A stretch of DNA of 64,000 nucleotides, from NCBI RefSeq assembly GCF_000143535.2, contig NC_037316.1:1240001-1304000 (forward strand). Direction: 5' to 3'. The notes below the pieces were generated by a model. It had not been told where the DNA came from and made no database searches. It saw nothing but the letters and a program-made list of their open reading frames with translations. Made by a program: the position numbers and the translations under genes. Source of the stretch: Botrytis cinerea B05.10 (Eukaryota > Ascomycota > Leotiomycetes > Helotiales > Sclerotiniaceae). Positions 11,874 through 23,072 of this stretch are shown here, one piece after another; position 1 is the stretch's first letter, and every line of letters starts with the position of its first letter.

Positions 11874-14001
11874 ATGCTCTCCGTAGCATCGCTACTCAAT
11901 CCTGCTAAGTCAGAACCGCGAAGCACTCGAATATCATCAAGTCCTCCATCGTCGCTTTGTACCTCATCGCCCTCTTATGGGCATACCCTATTACCCATCC
12001 AATCTTCATCTATCAAGAAACAAAAGATGGCTAAGGACGGCGCAGTTTTCGCCAAGGGTGCTAAGATTAAGGGCGATGTAAATTTTCCACCGTTTGAACA
12101 TCTGAGCGAGGAGACTATGCGAGAAGTCTCAAAATTCCAAGTGTATCCATTGGGTAAGATTCAAGATTATTGCCGCCATATCCCTTATAATAGTGAGAAA
12201 AAGAACTTCTTGGAAAAGACTGGTCGAGAGAGTTTCGAAGGTATGCTTCTGTCTATGCAAAGCTGACTCTTCCCGTTAAGCTTACCAGAGTTGACTTTTT
12301 GGTTGCAGTATTTCAATACACATTCAAACTTCCTGGTGAGGATAGAGTGTACACTGTTATGTGGGATTATAATGTTGGGCTCGTTCGCATCACTCCTTTT
12401 TTTAAGTGCTGTAAATATTCCAAGGCAAGCAAGCTTCACTCATTAGGCTACGTGTGCCCAAGATGGCTAATTTAATCTGATGATCTACAGACGACTCCGG
12501 CCAAGATGCTCGGGTTGAACCCAGGCCTAAAGGAAATCACGCACAGCATCACTGGTGGCGCTTTAGCAGCCCAAGGTACGTATTCATCGTTTCTCATCTT
12601 AGCCTTTACCAAGAATCAACATCGAATGCATGGAATCATTTCTTTCTATCAAACATTCGAAAATCCTTCTCTGATCATCACAATGCAACAATAATAACCA
12701 GGTGAAAACTCAATACTGATTTCGTTCCAGGTTACTGGATGCCATATTCCTGCGCTCTCGCCGTTTGCACTACCTTTTGTTCCCACATCGCCCCAGCCTT
12801 GATTCCTATCTTCGGTCCCTCCTTCCCATCTCAGTGCGTCTCACCCGACGCTCCAGAACATGGCCGTATGATTATCGACCCCAACATAATCCATGCCGCC
12901 ACCGCAGAAGCCGAATCTTACCGTCTCCAGTACACATCCTTCACCCCCAAATCCTCCACTAACGTTACACCTCGCGACTCTGTCAGCCCCCAACAGCAAA
13001 GCTCTAACTATCTTATTCGCACTAACGTCATGACGCCGCCAACTAGTTCAAGTAGTCATCTCGAACGAAGACTGAGACTTAAAAGACCATATGGTGGCGA
13101 GAGTCCTTATGCGGAGAGCAATACCGATCACGATGCTGCGAGCGAGACATCAAGTGGTGATGCTGCATACTTTTGTTCGCCAGTAACTCCTACATCCGGC
13201 CATGCTGGTGCAAGTTGGGGCATTCATGCGAGATCGTATCTTCCCAACGGTCCTTCACATTCCTTGTCAAATGCGATGAACCATCATCAGCATCAGAACA
13301 TCAATTCCCATTCTGCTAATGCAGGAATTAACATCTCCGGGATGGGAATGGGGATGGGTGATCATGGTCTGGGTCACAACAAGGGTCTTCATTATGGCCA
13401 TACTCATAATCATAAATTGATGAACCCGCACATGAGTGTGAATGGTGCCATGGTTGTTGGGCACAACGGCACAAATCCATGGTTAAGTGCCATTCCGCGA
13501 AGTATAGGCGGACTCGCCGACATGACAGCTAGCTGGAGAGCCAAGCGACGTGCGGAGGAATTAGATGGAAATATCTCCGATGAAAGAGATAGAGAAAGAG
13601 AGCGAGATATTCACCGTTCTCATCCCACAGACGAAGAATACGATGGTGAAGAAAGCGCTAGTGCTACTGGTGATGAAAAAAGTCCTATCGCCGACGATAG
13701 AACGATTACCTTTGGTCCTCGCGCACACGTAACGAACATGACGCGAAACCATCAGTATAACACAATGGCGAGAGAAGAAATCTCGGGAGAGAAAATCACA
13801 AACGCAGCTGGCGATGAAAAGAAGGCAGCTTGGCTCTTGATGAAACTTAGTGTTAAAGATGGCGAAGCAGGTGCTGCATTACCTTCTTTGCCGAGCGTAT
13901 CGGCGGTAGGCACACCGTTGATGGGAAGCGCGAAGTGGATTAAAGATGAGGGAGATAGTGATGGGCCGCGAGTCAAGAGAAGAAGAGCGCTTAGTATGTG
14001 A
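11874..14001 (+). CDS. xbp1: APSES-type transcription factor, Xbp1-like
   Basis: Predicted nuclear DNA-binding regulator of the APSES/KilA-N family. Exons are 11874-12240, 12309-12424, 12491-12575 and 12731-14001, giving 612 residues. The N-terminal [10 protein letters not shown] leads to the conserved domain at about residues 75-240, containing [49 protein letters not shown] and [15 protein letters not shown]. The rest is low-complexity, Asn/His/Gly-rich, and ends in a basic VKRRRALSM that could be a nuclear signal. Intron 2 starts with GC (AAG|GCAAGC) rather than GT; the join is required to keep KYSK-TTPAKML. The domain resembles the Xbp1-like APSES group rather than StuA or the Mbp1/Swi4 cell-cycle factors. 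Target genes cannot be told from sequence. A shorter start at the Met at 12027 is possible, but the upstream peptide reads like the usual family N-terminus. Confidence 0.9.
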
Positions 14002-14723
14002 GAGAGAAGTTCTCAGAGATGGTTTTGCTCAAGATTCATCTTCATCTTTGTGTTGGATGAATCGAGCTGGGATGAGTACCATCGAGTGCGTGGTTCATAC
14101 ATGAGCATTTGTCGTCTGGCTTCATCGGATCGTGTCAGATTTGCTCAAAGCATTTTATTTTCATTTTCTCTGGCGTGCATACATGGTTTGCGCATCTTGT
14201 TTTATTTTTTTCAATTGTTTTTTACATCTCATGTGTTTCATGGTTCAATTCACATCCGGAAAATGGCTAGGTGGACGCAAGGGATTTGTGGTAGGGGAAA
14301 ATATTAGAGGTATTAGAGTAGAAAGTGGCTGGCTTGGCTATTCTGGCTAGATCGATCTGGCCGAGTTGGTGTGGCTAGAATGGTTGATAGAGCGGGGTAG
14401 GAAAGGGTTCAAAGGCCAAAGGGAAAGAAGGTTGTTCATATTCAGAGTTGCAGTTTCGTATTGTATGTATTTATATGTCGTGAGGTTTGATGCATTTAAA
14501 TTGCTATGTATTTTGGTATCTGAGGTTGTCTCTCTTATGGTGATTGAAAGCGTGAGAATCGTGACTATTGACATATAAGATACTCAGTGTCTCCGCGACG
14601 ATGAGCTCTTCAAATACGAACTTAAGAGACTTGGTTCTGTCGATGTCCTCGTTCACACAATATAAGATATATCATGAAAGTATCAGAAGGGAACTTTTTA
14701 AGAAGTTCAACCAAGGATATCAT
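14002..14723. other. Convergent 3' intergenic region
   Basis: Spacer between the 3' ends of the APSES gene and CNS1. It should hold both 3' UTRs. T-rich stretches occur near 14200-14230; no gene is seen. Confidence 0.6.
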
Positions 14724-15980
14724 TTATTTTGCTACTACGTTCTTCCTTTTCCATTCTTCTATCCATCCTGCTGCTTTCTGCTTGGGCACAACATAAATGC
14801 TCACAACACCATCCACCACTTCTCCACCATTCAAGACCTTCAACAGTGTAACTTTTCTGCCCACCTTAATCAAAGAGCCCTTTTTCTTTTCCACGTAACA
14901 CTCCACCACCTTTTCATCTCTATATTCTCCTTTAACATCCCATGGAAGTGGTAATATGTATTCCAAATGTTGTCCCACAGTATCCATCTCATTGAACGAC
15001 TTGATGAAATCCGATTCTGCAGCGAGAGGGTATAGTAGAAGAGCTGGGAAGGACAAAGTCGAATTAATCGGGTCCAATGGATCGGGCACTAATTCAATCT
15101 TCGCATCCTCCATTTCTGGTGGTTTATCCGTCATTCGTAAAGTGATTTCCCTCGCCGCCAGCGAAGTTTTTAATATCTTTTCTATATTCTTTTCCCTCAC
15201 CAGCCGTTCAACCTCCTTTTTCCTCTTCGCCTCAATCTCCTCATTCTTCTTCATGATTTCTCCAGCCAAAGCTAACAGCGCTTTATCGTCCGCTGCTAAC
15301 TCCAACCCCCTTGCACACGCATCATCTGCTTCCTTTATCCTTCCCAACGCAAGTAGGGCTTTCGCGCTCCTATAAAACGCCTTTGTATTGTTATTATTGA
15401 TCCTCAGCACCGCTCCACAATCCATCACACAACTTCTATAATTCTTGAGTCCCAAATGCGCCATCGCCCTATTCACAAGCAATACCTCGAGTATCTTAAC
15501 CTCCTCCACAATCTCATCCTCCTTCTCTTCCGGCACATCTCCAGACCTTTTCTCCCCCCTCTGTCTCCTCCTCACCTCAGCCAACAAAATATTCACACCC
15601 TTCGTATAGAATTCCTTTGCGTCTGCTAATCTCTTTTCCTTAAAACTATCATTTCCCTGCTCCTTGAAATTGGAAGCGATTTCTAGTGGTGTACCTTCGT
15701 AGGCCAATGCTTTGAAAGCTTCTAGCTCGTCATTTTCTTCGAGTTCGGTCATGAACAGGGGCGTAGAGTTCAGAGAAGCGAGAATTTCGGGGCCAGATTT
15801 ATCGCGGAGGGATGCGAGGGAAGGAGGGAGAGAGGGAGTTGTGGAGGAGGGGTCAGAGTTGGAAGGGGCAAAGCCAGGGAAGGCGGAGGACATGGCTTGC
15901 GCAAGGAGATCAAAGTCTTGACCTGGTACCGGAGCGGGCGCAGATGCTTGCGCATCATCGGGGAGTTCTTCAATTTTCAT
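14724..15980 (-). CDS. CNS1: Hsp70/Hsp90 co-chaperone Cns1 (TTC4 family)
   Basis: Cytosolic TPR co-chaperone that binds the C-termini of Hsp90 and Hsp70; the yeast protein is essential and also supports translation elongation. Single exon, 418 residues, starting at MKIEELPDD. In-frame methionines further upstream exist but precede sequence that looks untranslated. After a disordered Ala/Pro/Ser N-terminus (1-60), TPR repeats occupy about 100-235 (FKEQGNDSFKEKRLADAKEFY, LLVNRAMAHLGLKNYRSCVMD, TKAFYRSAKALLALGRIKEAD). A Glu/Lys helical segment follows, then the C-terminal alpha/beta wheel domain ending GWIEEWKRKN. An insertion rich in Arg/Glu separates the first two TPR helices, as is common in fungal members. 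It is convergent with the APSES gene. Confidence 0.93.
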   Translation of the reverse strand: MKIEELPDDAQASAPAPVPGQDFDLLAQAMSSAFPGFAPSNSDPSSTTPSLPPSLASLRDKSGPEILASLNSTPLFMTELEENDELEAFKALAYEGTPLEIASNFKEQGNDSFKEKRLADAKEFYTKGVNILLAEVRRRQRGEKRSGDVPEEKEDEIVEEVKILEVLLVNRAMAHLGLKNYRSCVMDCGAVLRINNNNTKAFYRSAKALLALGRIKEADDACARGLELAADDKALLALAGEIMKKNEEIEAKRKKEVERLVREKNIEKILKTSLAAREITLRMTDKPPEMEDAKIELVPDPLDPINSTLSFPALLLYPLAAESDFIKSFNEMDTVGQHLEYILPLPWDVKGEYRDEKVVECYVEKKKGSLIKVGRKVTLLKVLNGGEVVDGVVSIYVVPKQKAAGWIEEWKRKNVVAK

Positions 15981-16469
15981 TTTGAGAGTTGGGTGACTGA
16001 TATGAGATTTAGTAGGGTGGTGGAACTTGAGAAGAAAAAATTGGAGGGGAAATTGATGGTACTTTCTTATCAGAAAATTGTGGGGTAAGCACATGGCGAT
16101 AAGTACGTTTGCCCAAAGAGAAGAACAATAAGACATGTGGGGCGGATCATATATTTCAAGTGTGCGCATCAGTTGCATCAATCGTTTCAATCTCACCTGT
16201 ACAATGGTTCGCAAAACTGGTTCGCACAATCGTTTCATCCGAACTTTTGTCAAAGATGGGACGATGGGACAATGAGACGATGAGAACGCCACCTTCAGCC
16301 GAATATGACATGTGAAGGAAAAAGCGTAACTTTGTTTCTTAGTTTACAACGTGTGTGAACATATCGTTACTTGAACGAGGTACTGGTATGTATCTTCGTT
16401 TTAATCTGGGACAAAAGAACCTTCGAAAGTTACAAGAACTTTCGATAGTGTAACATCCTGCTGCTACAC
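15981..16469. promoter_or_regulatory. CNS1 promoter and zinc-transporter 3' flank
   Basis: Both neighbours read leftward, so this interval carries the 3' flank of the transporter and the promoter of CNS1. Apart from the inverted repeat at 16423-16445, nothing stands out. Confidence 0.5.
16423..16445. repeat. 9-bp perfect inverted repeat, TCGAAAGTT-acaag-AACTTTCGA
   Basis: The two 9-bp arms are exact reverse complements around a 5-bp loop. It sits about 25 bp past the stop codon of the zinc transporter and about 440 bp upstream of the CNS1 start. It could be a 3' hairpin, or a GAA/TTC array resembling a heat-shock element; the latter would suit a chaperone cofactor. Function is inference only. 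Confidence 0.6.
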
Positions 16470-18002
16470 TCATGAACAGCAAGCCAAATCTTCACATAGA
16501 CTTCCGCAAACCATCTGACATTTCTCATCCGCACCTGTGCCATTCATGATTAACCCGTTTGATGCTTCAGCTTGCAGCGTTACACTGTGGATACCATATG
16601 CATGCAAACATTCCCTGATAAGCTTGGCTTGCTTCATGAATGCTTTCAGATCCGTCTCAATCGTAACTATATGGGCTGAAGCGACTGTCTTCCTCTGACA
16701 TAAACTCCATATATGTAGCTCATGGATAGACAGGATGCCTGCAATGTTTTCAATGTCATGCTTAACATTGTTGATATTTATGCCAGATGGAACCGATTGC
16801 AGCATTATTGCGCCGGCGTTTTTTACTATTAGACTAGTCAGTAACATATGCCTTAGAAAGAAGGGCAGTCAAAGAGCGGCATACTTATTGGAAAAGAGGA
16901 AAGGATTAGCATTAATGATATACCCATGCTTACGCCTGGATCTGCATAAAACCTTCCGTCATACTTGGTGCGCCAAATAACCAATGCGGCTATGATTACT
17001 CCTATGTTATTTACTGCATCCATAATAACATGGAGCATCACCGCAAGGTGAGCTAAATCTCTAGGCTCACTTTGGGCGTTTGACGGTTGAACCATATGGC
17101 AGTGACCCTTGTGACGATCTTCTCTGAGATTCTTTGAGGTATTTGAACTAGATGTGCTCACCGTGTTGCCACATAACGTATCAGAGCTCATTTGTTCGAT
17201 GTCGACAGTGCTTGGAATGGGTCTTTCACCACGACTATGATGATGTCCATGGTGATGTCCATGGTGATCATGGTCTTAATTAAAGTTAGTCGAGAACCAT
17301 TTCCTTCTGGGACTTTCACATACCGTGTAGGAAGACAGCACTGATGATGTTTAGAGTGAGCCCGGCACAGCCAATGATGAGCATCAATTTAGGATTCTTG
17401 ACTTCTACAGAAGAAAATATTTAGCTTTGAAAGTCCGAGCGCTGGTAAATTCGTACTCTCTAGATACACGAAGCGATCGATAGATTGCAGTGCTATGCTG
17501 ACGCCTAGAGCAAGCAAGAAACAACCATTGAAGAAAGCACCTAATAATTCTGCGCGTTGCCAGCCGAAAGAGAGGAAATCGGGCGAGTCAGAACGTTGGG
17601 ACACCTGCGGCACATCGTCAATTTTCGGTTCGAAAGCGAGAAGATGGTCAACAGATCACTTACCCTCAAGGCAGCCAAAGCGACCATGAAGCCGATCAAA
17701 TCATTCAGCTGAGTATTCCTGTCAGATGAGGTCCCACAAGAACGGAGAAGGGAGAATATTAAACGTAGGCGAAAGGAAGAGCAAACAGTTTGCTAGATGA
17801 TCGGGAAAAACATACGTAGTGAAAGGCATCCGCTATCAGTGCAAGCGATTTCGTATAGAAACCAACTAAAGTCACACGATTTAGCTTCCGCTGTCGAAAG
17901 CGAGAGGGATATTCATATTGACATACTTGATAACTCAGCGAGAAAAAACGACGTTGATATGCAGATCACCACGGTCAATCTTTGAGCTTTGGATAACGCC
18001 AT
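16470..18002 (-). CDS. ZRC1: Cation diffusion facilitator, zinc transporter (Zrc1/Cot1-like)
   Basis: Membrane proton/zinc antiporter of the CDF family, expected on vacuolar or other internal membranes to sequester excess zinc. Seven exons are inferred: 18002-17927, 17865-17816, 17708-17664, 17604-17457, 17404-17324, 17274-16885 and 16825-16470, giving 381 residues. Spliced sequence reads FFLAELSIGFYTKSLALIADAFHYLNDLIGF, with metal-site residues Asp38, His41 and Asp45 in TM2. The counterpart in TM5 is MLHVIMDAVNN. A His-rich loop (LHDHDHHGHHHGHHH, about 133-147) lies between TM4 and TM5, as in zinc-transporting members. The cytosolic C-terminal domain carries SIHELHIWSL and ends in a Cys-rich tail (CQMVCGSLCEDLACCS). 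The Zrc1-versus-Cot1 choice is not resolvable here. It is shorter than yeast Zrc1 (442 residues) because the loop is shorter. Confidence 0.93.
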
Positions 18003-18978
18003 TCTTATCAAACGAAACTTCTGAATTTGAAAATAATATTTTTCAGAATCGAGGCAGATGGTTGAGTCAAAAAGCAAAACAGATATGCAGTGAGCTGTCA
18101 AATAATTCTCCGAAGCGTTGAACTTTTTTGTGCCCGTCACTCATAATAACTTCACACATTCGTGACGACACATAACCTTCACAGCAAGCATCTAGGCATG
18201 GGTAGTTACACTTGATAAACCCCCACAACTACGCAGAGAAGGACGAGAAAGGCATTTGATCATGTAACGATGTATCGCCGCCATCACACGGCTAACGGGA
18301 AATTGCATTGACGGCTCTGTGCTATCTGGTTCTTGGAAACTTGTCTGGATAACATGGCACCGGACTTTATCTGGTCTGATGTAGGTACCAGTTGATGAGG
18401 GACAAAACATGTGTGTATATTTGAATTGGGAAAGCAAGCTCTATAAACTGCTTGGTAAAGAGGGGAAATTGATGAAAAATTGACAGTAGCTGGATAGGTA
18501 ACCGCCAGACGGCAACTTAGTAACCGTCGGGAGTTGCCATTGTAATACCTGATATCATATCCACCGAGTTGATGAGATACATAGGTACATGAGATTCCTA
18601 ACAATATTGATTTGTGGTTGTTTTCGTTGAAATTTGAACAACGTTGAGTGGTGGAAGCAAGATGTTTTGCGAAGTTCAACCTGCAATGCACGAAGCATGT
18701 TTTGATTATCACGGGGTGGTCACTAACAGCTATTTCTCCACAGCCCTCCCCTTCATTATTACGGTGGCCTTCTCGGGGGCTCGGTACTTTCAGCACTTCT
18801 ATCCTAGTCTTCCTTGACAACCGTAATTATCTCGTCATTCGCAAGCTTAGAAATCCAATTGCGCAACTTGGCTGCGTATTGACAAAATGAGGGGATTTAT
18901 GAATTCCCCCCTACTTGATCTCGAATCAAATTGCACTATTTCTCTCAATCTTATCAAAGACAGACTGCGGAACGTAAC
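18003..18978. promoter_or_regulatory. Divergent promoter, zinc transporter and GST
   Basis: About 1 kb separates the two divergent start codons. It contains a Yap1-type site and no convincing gene. The open frames across it are on the strand opposite to either gene and lack domains. Confidence 0.6.
18517..18523 (+). promoter_or_regulatory. Candidate Yap1 response element TTAGTAA
   Basis: TTAGTAA (reverse complement TTACTAA) matches the classic AP-1/Yap1 element. It lies 456 bp upstream of the glutathione transferase start and 515 bp from the zinc-transporter start. A 7-mer can arise by chance, but the position suits oxidative or metal stress control. Confidence 0.35.
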
Positions 18979-19953
18979 ATGTCCGAAGAATCTGAGAAGA
19001 AAGAGTGGCATATAAAAGGTTCGTATCTCCCAGTCTCATCAACATTTTATTCTCCCAAATAATCATCCCTCACACTTTCGATAGGATCTCTAGACGCAGA
19101 ATTAGTCGTGACCCCAGCCCTTCCACCTGACTTTCATATCAGTCTTCATACACACGATACACCAGACGGAGAATCAACAATTGTCGAGCTTAAAATGGGT
19201 TCTCATCCTGCTCCAAAGATTATCTTGTATACTTCCTATGCATGTCCTTGGGCCCATCGCTCTCAAATAGCTCTTGCTGAGCTCGGGCTAGAATTTGAGA
19301 CTGTCATTATCGACCTTACTGTTCCACGCACGCCAGAGTACTTGGCCATCAACCCTCGGGGACTCGTGCCTGCTCTCTCCTACAATGGAGAGATCCTCAC
19401 TGAATCCGGAGTGATTTCCCAATTCTTGGTAGACTCTCATCCTTCCCACTTGGAGAAGACCAGCCGTGAGGAAGGTGGTGCATTGCAACGTGCTAGATAC
19501 AACTTCTTCATCGAGACCTACTTCTCGAAGGTTGCCCCACATGTTGTGAAAGCCGGAATAGCGAAAACATTGGAAGAAAGAGAACAAGCTGCCTCCAATG
19601 TTATAGATGCGATAGTGAAGGAGATTGAGCCTTTAGTTCAGAACGCAGCCCCATTTTTTGGAGGCTCGGAGAAGCTGACATTTGTGGAAGTAAGTAGCAA
19701 TATCTTTGACACTGTCACTAGATACTAATGAGTCCCATAGGTTCAAGTTGGATCATTTCTGCTCCGACTTTTGGCTTTCGCCAAATATGATGGCTTGCTT
19801 CCCAAGAGCCTTTTGACTCTGGAAGAAAAAGCTCCGGCCTTTTGGAAATGGGCCAGTGCCGTAAGCAATGAGAAGAGCGTCACCTACATTTGGGATGAGG
19901 AGGCCACAGCAAAGAGATCGCTTCAGCGATTTGAGAAGATAAGAGCAGCTTGA
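18979..19953 (+). CDS. Glutathione S-transferase, omega-like
   Basis: Soluble thiol transferase that uses glutathione for reduction or conjugation. Exons are 18979-19018, 19085-19689 and 19741-19953, giving 285 residues. An N-terminal extension of about 55 residues precedes the thioredoxin-fold domain. That domain carries LYTSYACPWAHRSQ, with the candidate catalytic Cys at about 67, and the GSH-binding loops PRGLVPAL and LTESGVISQF. A helical C-terminal domain follows (about 140-285). The CPWA motif is that of omega/Gto-type enzymes, where Cys replaces the Tyr/Ser of classic GSTs. It is divergent from the zinc transporter across a shared promoter with a possible Yap1 site. Confidence 0.9.
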
Positions 19954-21827
19954 CTAGAGAGACCAAATTTATGACGGAACCACCACGAGACAAATGAAAT
20001 AAGAATTCAGCGGTACGGGCACAGCAATAAGGGTAATGACGGCGTTGATATAGTAACAATTCAATCTTTTAGAATATGCCAAGAAACATCAGTCTACAAA
20101 CCCCGAAGCTAAATCACTTTCCCCATAACCTAACACTTGTCCTCATGATGATGTCAATTTATGCATCAGTGTTTCGTCCCTGCATTGTCAGCACCACTCG
20201 GGGATTTTGCTCCTAACACTCGACATTAGGTTACTACGATGTCTTAGAAAATGATTGAGGAATGTCTCATGGAAAAAGTTCTTCAATCTGTGACTATCAC
20301 AAGGCCCAAAAATCAGATAGAATCCGAGAGAGAGACCAGACCTCAGCCTCCTTTTGCCAAGGGGTGGGTGGATGTTTGTGCTGTACAAGCACAATACCTG
20401 GATAGATAGCTAGCTTATCTTGTGCTTACAATAATTACAAGTGCGATCGATAACTGTATAGTGTGCTTTGTTGCTGAGGGGTGATGCACCAAAGAGCAAT
20501 CCAATAACGAGAGAGCAAAGCCATAATGTTTGGTTTGAGCTCCAAGATTACTACCGGTGTGCCATATGATACTAGGTGATCTTGGTGATCTTGATAAGGG
20601 GGACACGTGACGGTGAGGATCAACTCTTCCTTTTCAGTACTCTGCCTACCTGGGTAAGACTCACCAACTTATAAATCCCGTTCATCAGCCCTACCCGACT
20701 ACCTTTTGAAGCCGTTCTTAAACATCCTGTTGATCCTTCCAGATGCGACTTGGATGGAAACACGACGGACGATGAGATGGCCGATGAGGCTCACTGGTGG
20801 CTCGACCTTGCTTAATAATTGCAGCACAATTGCCAGCACGAGATCATGCAGCACAAACTGGATTTTCCCCTTGGCAAAAGCGATGGGTTTGTACCTGCCC
20901 AGCGGCCCAGATATGCCCAGATATGCCCAGATGATAGACGACATAAAAGTCGACATGAAATGGCACGTTGGATGTGTTGACAATTCACGCAAGTCTTTCG
21001 ATCAGTGAAATGCTCTACTATTGCGATTCGGATTTGCTGAACCACGCAACGATTCGTGCTTTGAGAGAACAAACTGCCGGCCCCTGGGTACGGTACCTCT
21101 TCCTGGACCTTTGCATGCGATTGGCATCGATTGCTGCTGTAAGCCTGTAACAGTTTCCAAGCGACCAATGCACAGCCCCAATGAAGCCCCTCACAACAAT
21201 CATGACAGCCTAATAAACACATGGCCTGCAAAATAATCAAATGATCGCCGCCTCACTTCCACTCCAAAACTCCCAATTCTCAAAGCTCAAAGCTCAAAAC
21301 TCACCGGCGACAGACACACTTCTTTGCCTTCGACCCTTGCGATACAGACATTTCCCTGCATCGACACACGCAAAAGCCGCAAGTGAATAAATATAAAACA
21401 ACCACACACTACGTACTCAACGGCGAAAACAAAGACCCACCCAGTCAACCAAGCAAGGCCGTTCACTCAGTCATCTAGGCCAATTCTACCTACCCCACGG
21501 AGTTTCTACAAATCTATTAGAACCACAACCCGCAACCACCAACACTTGACAACATCCTCTCTTCACTTGCGACTCTCAACATTTCAGAGATTTTTTCGCA
21601 CAACGATACACTCAACCAAAGGTATGTCGACCGAACAACCCAGGCTCCCATAAGGAGACGCCGGGTTGTTCCCCTTGACTGCTTGGAGCCAAATCGCTGA
21701 CATCAGTATGTTTTATTCAGCAACCAATACTCGGACTTTCAGACCCTTCCTCAAGAGCCGCGCTCTTACTTGCGCCAGATCCGAAATTCCAAAGACATTC
21801 CGAATTAATATCTATAATATTTAGAAG
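19954..21827. promoter_or_regulatory. Intergenic and upstream region of the calcium sensor gene
   Basis: No gene recognised. Several open frames overlap on both strands around 20.7-21.2 kb, but none has family features. A short direct repeat CAGATATGCC appears at about 20910-20930. The part after 21.3 kb has the CT/CA-rich look of a fungal promoter and 5' leader. Confidence 0.5.
21622..21720 (+). other. Probable 5' UTR intron of the calcium sensor gene
   Basis: A GTATGT donor after CCAAAG and a TTATTCAG acceptor bracket 99 bp within the leader, upstream of the ATG at 21828. The strong donor and pyrimidine-rich acceptor suggest a spliced leader; no transcript data are available. Confidence 0.5.
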
Positions 21828-23072
21828 ATGGGTAAATCGTGAGTACCATATTTCTCTTCACGCTCCCGAGACTTTCCAGCGCATCTTGCACAACATGAAT
21901 ACCGCCAAAAGCCACGAGGCCAATGCACCCACCGATCTCGTCAGTGTGCACCGCATTTTCGGAAGTTGCTGCAAAGTCCGAGTCTTATCGCTCGATGAAT
22001 ATACAAAATTAGTGGCTTCAAAGTCCATGGTCAAAGGAATCGGTTAGATGGATGATGGACGAGGAAAATATCAATCTTCATGGCGTCGAATTATGCGCAA
22101 ACGACTGAATCGCTTGCAACTACTTAAATCACGGAACATGCGGGATATCTCATATAATCTAGTTTGCGCACTGGCAGATGGACTGACTTGTTAAACCTAG
22201 TCAATCGAAGCTCTCCGCGGAGCAAATCACCGAACTCCAGAAATCTACTCACTTCGATAAGAAGGAATTGCAACAATGGTATAAAGGTGTGCAAAAAATG
22301 CAGTCGGTCTCATTGAATGACCACCTAATAATGTGGTCTTTCTAGGTTTCTTGAAGGATTGCCCATCTGGGATGCTCACCAAGGAGGAGTTCCAAAAGAT
22401 CTACCGACAATTCTTTCCATTCGGAGACCCATCGTCCTTTGCGGACTACGTGTTTAATGTCTTTGATAGCGACAAGTCAGGTTCGATTGATTTTAAAGAG
22501 TTTATTTGCGCTCTCAGTGTGACCAGTCGAGGAAAGATGGAGGATAAATTGGACTGGGCATTCCAGCTTTATGACATTGATGGAGATGGAAAGATCAGTT
22601 ATGAAGAGATGTTAGCGATTGTAGAGGCAATTTACAAAATGGTGAGTACCCCTCAGCTCTTGACCTTATGGTCACGTGGATGTCTTTGAGGTCTCTCTTT
22701 GCATTGAGCATGTGGCGACGGTGTTTTGCAAGATTTGTCAAGAAAAATGCTCTGGCAAAGATGTCTGGCATAGGCTTGACTTTCATCCATCCCCCAGCCG
22801 TTTGAATGATTTTCCTGTTTTCCTAGGAGTTCATTCCGAGTATCTTTGTTTCTTATTTCGGAACGTGCAAGTACTGATTAGCACTTCTGCAGGTTGGCTC
22901 AATGGTCAAACTTCCACCTGATGAGGATACCCCTGAAAAGCGGGTCAAGAAGATCTTCCGTATGATGGACAAGGATGAGAATGGCAGTCTGGATATGGAA
23001 GAATTCAAAGAAGGAAGTAAACGTGATGAGACGATTGTATCTGCACTTTCGCTCTACGATGGTCTTGTCTGA
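21828..23072 (+). CDS. NCS1: Neuronal calcium sensor 1 / frequenin (Frq1, NCS-1)
   Basis: N-myristoylated EF-hand protein that activates phosphatidylinositol 4-kinase (yeast Pik1) at the Golgi and links calcium to stress and growth. Exons are 21828-21838 (11 nt only), 22201-22286, 22346-22641 and 22893-23072, giving 190 residues, exactly the family length. The spliced start MGKSQSKLS has the myristoylation glycine. EF-hand 1 is degenerate ([11 protein letters not shown]), while EF2 ([12 protein letters not shown], 73-84), EF3 ([12 protein letters not shown], 109-120) and EF4 ([12 protein letters not shown], 157-168) keep their calcium ligands. The first coding intron (362 bp) is long for this genome. 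A likely 5' UTR intron lies upstream. Confidence 0.96.

Noticed and set aside
15981..16292. Longer N-terminus of Cns1 from an earlier Met
   Set aside because: The extra 104 residues look untranslated and Cns1 proteins begin near MKIEELPDD.
18284..18820. 178-residue minus-strand ORF in the zinc transporter/GST promoter
   Set aside because: It would need a third gene in a 976-bp divergent promoter and shows no domain, with odd composition.
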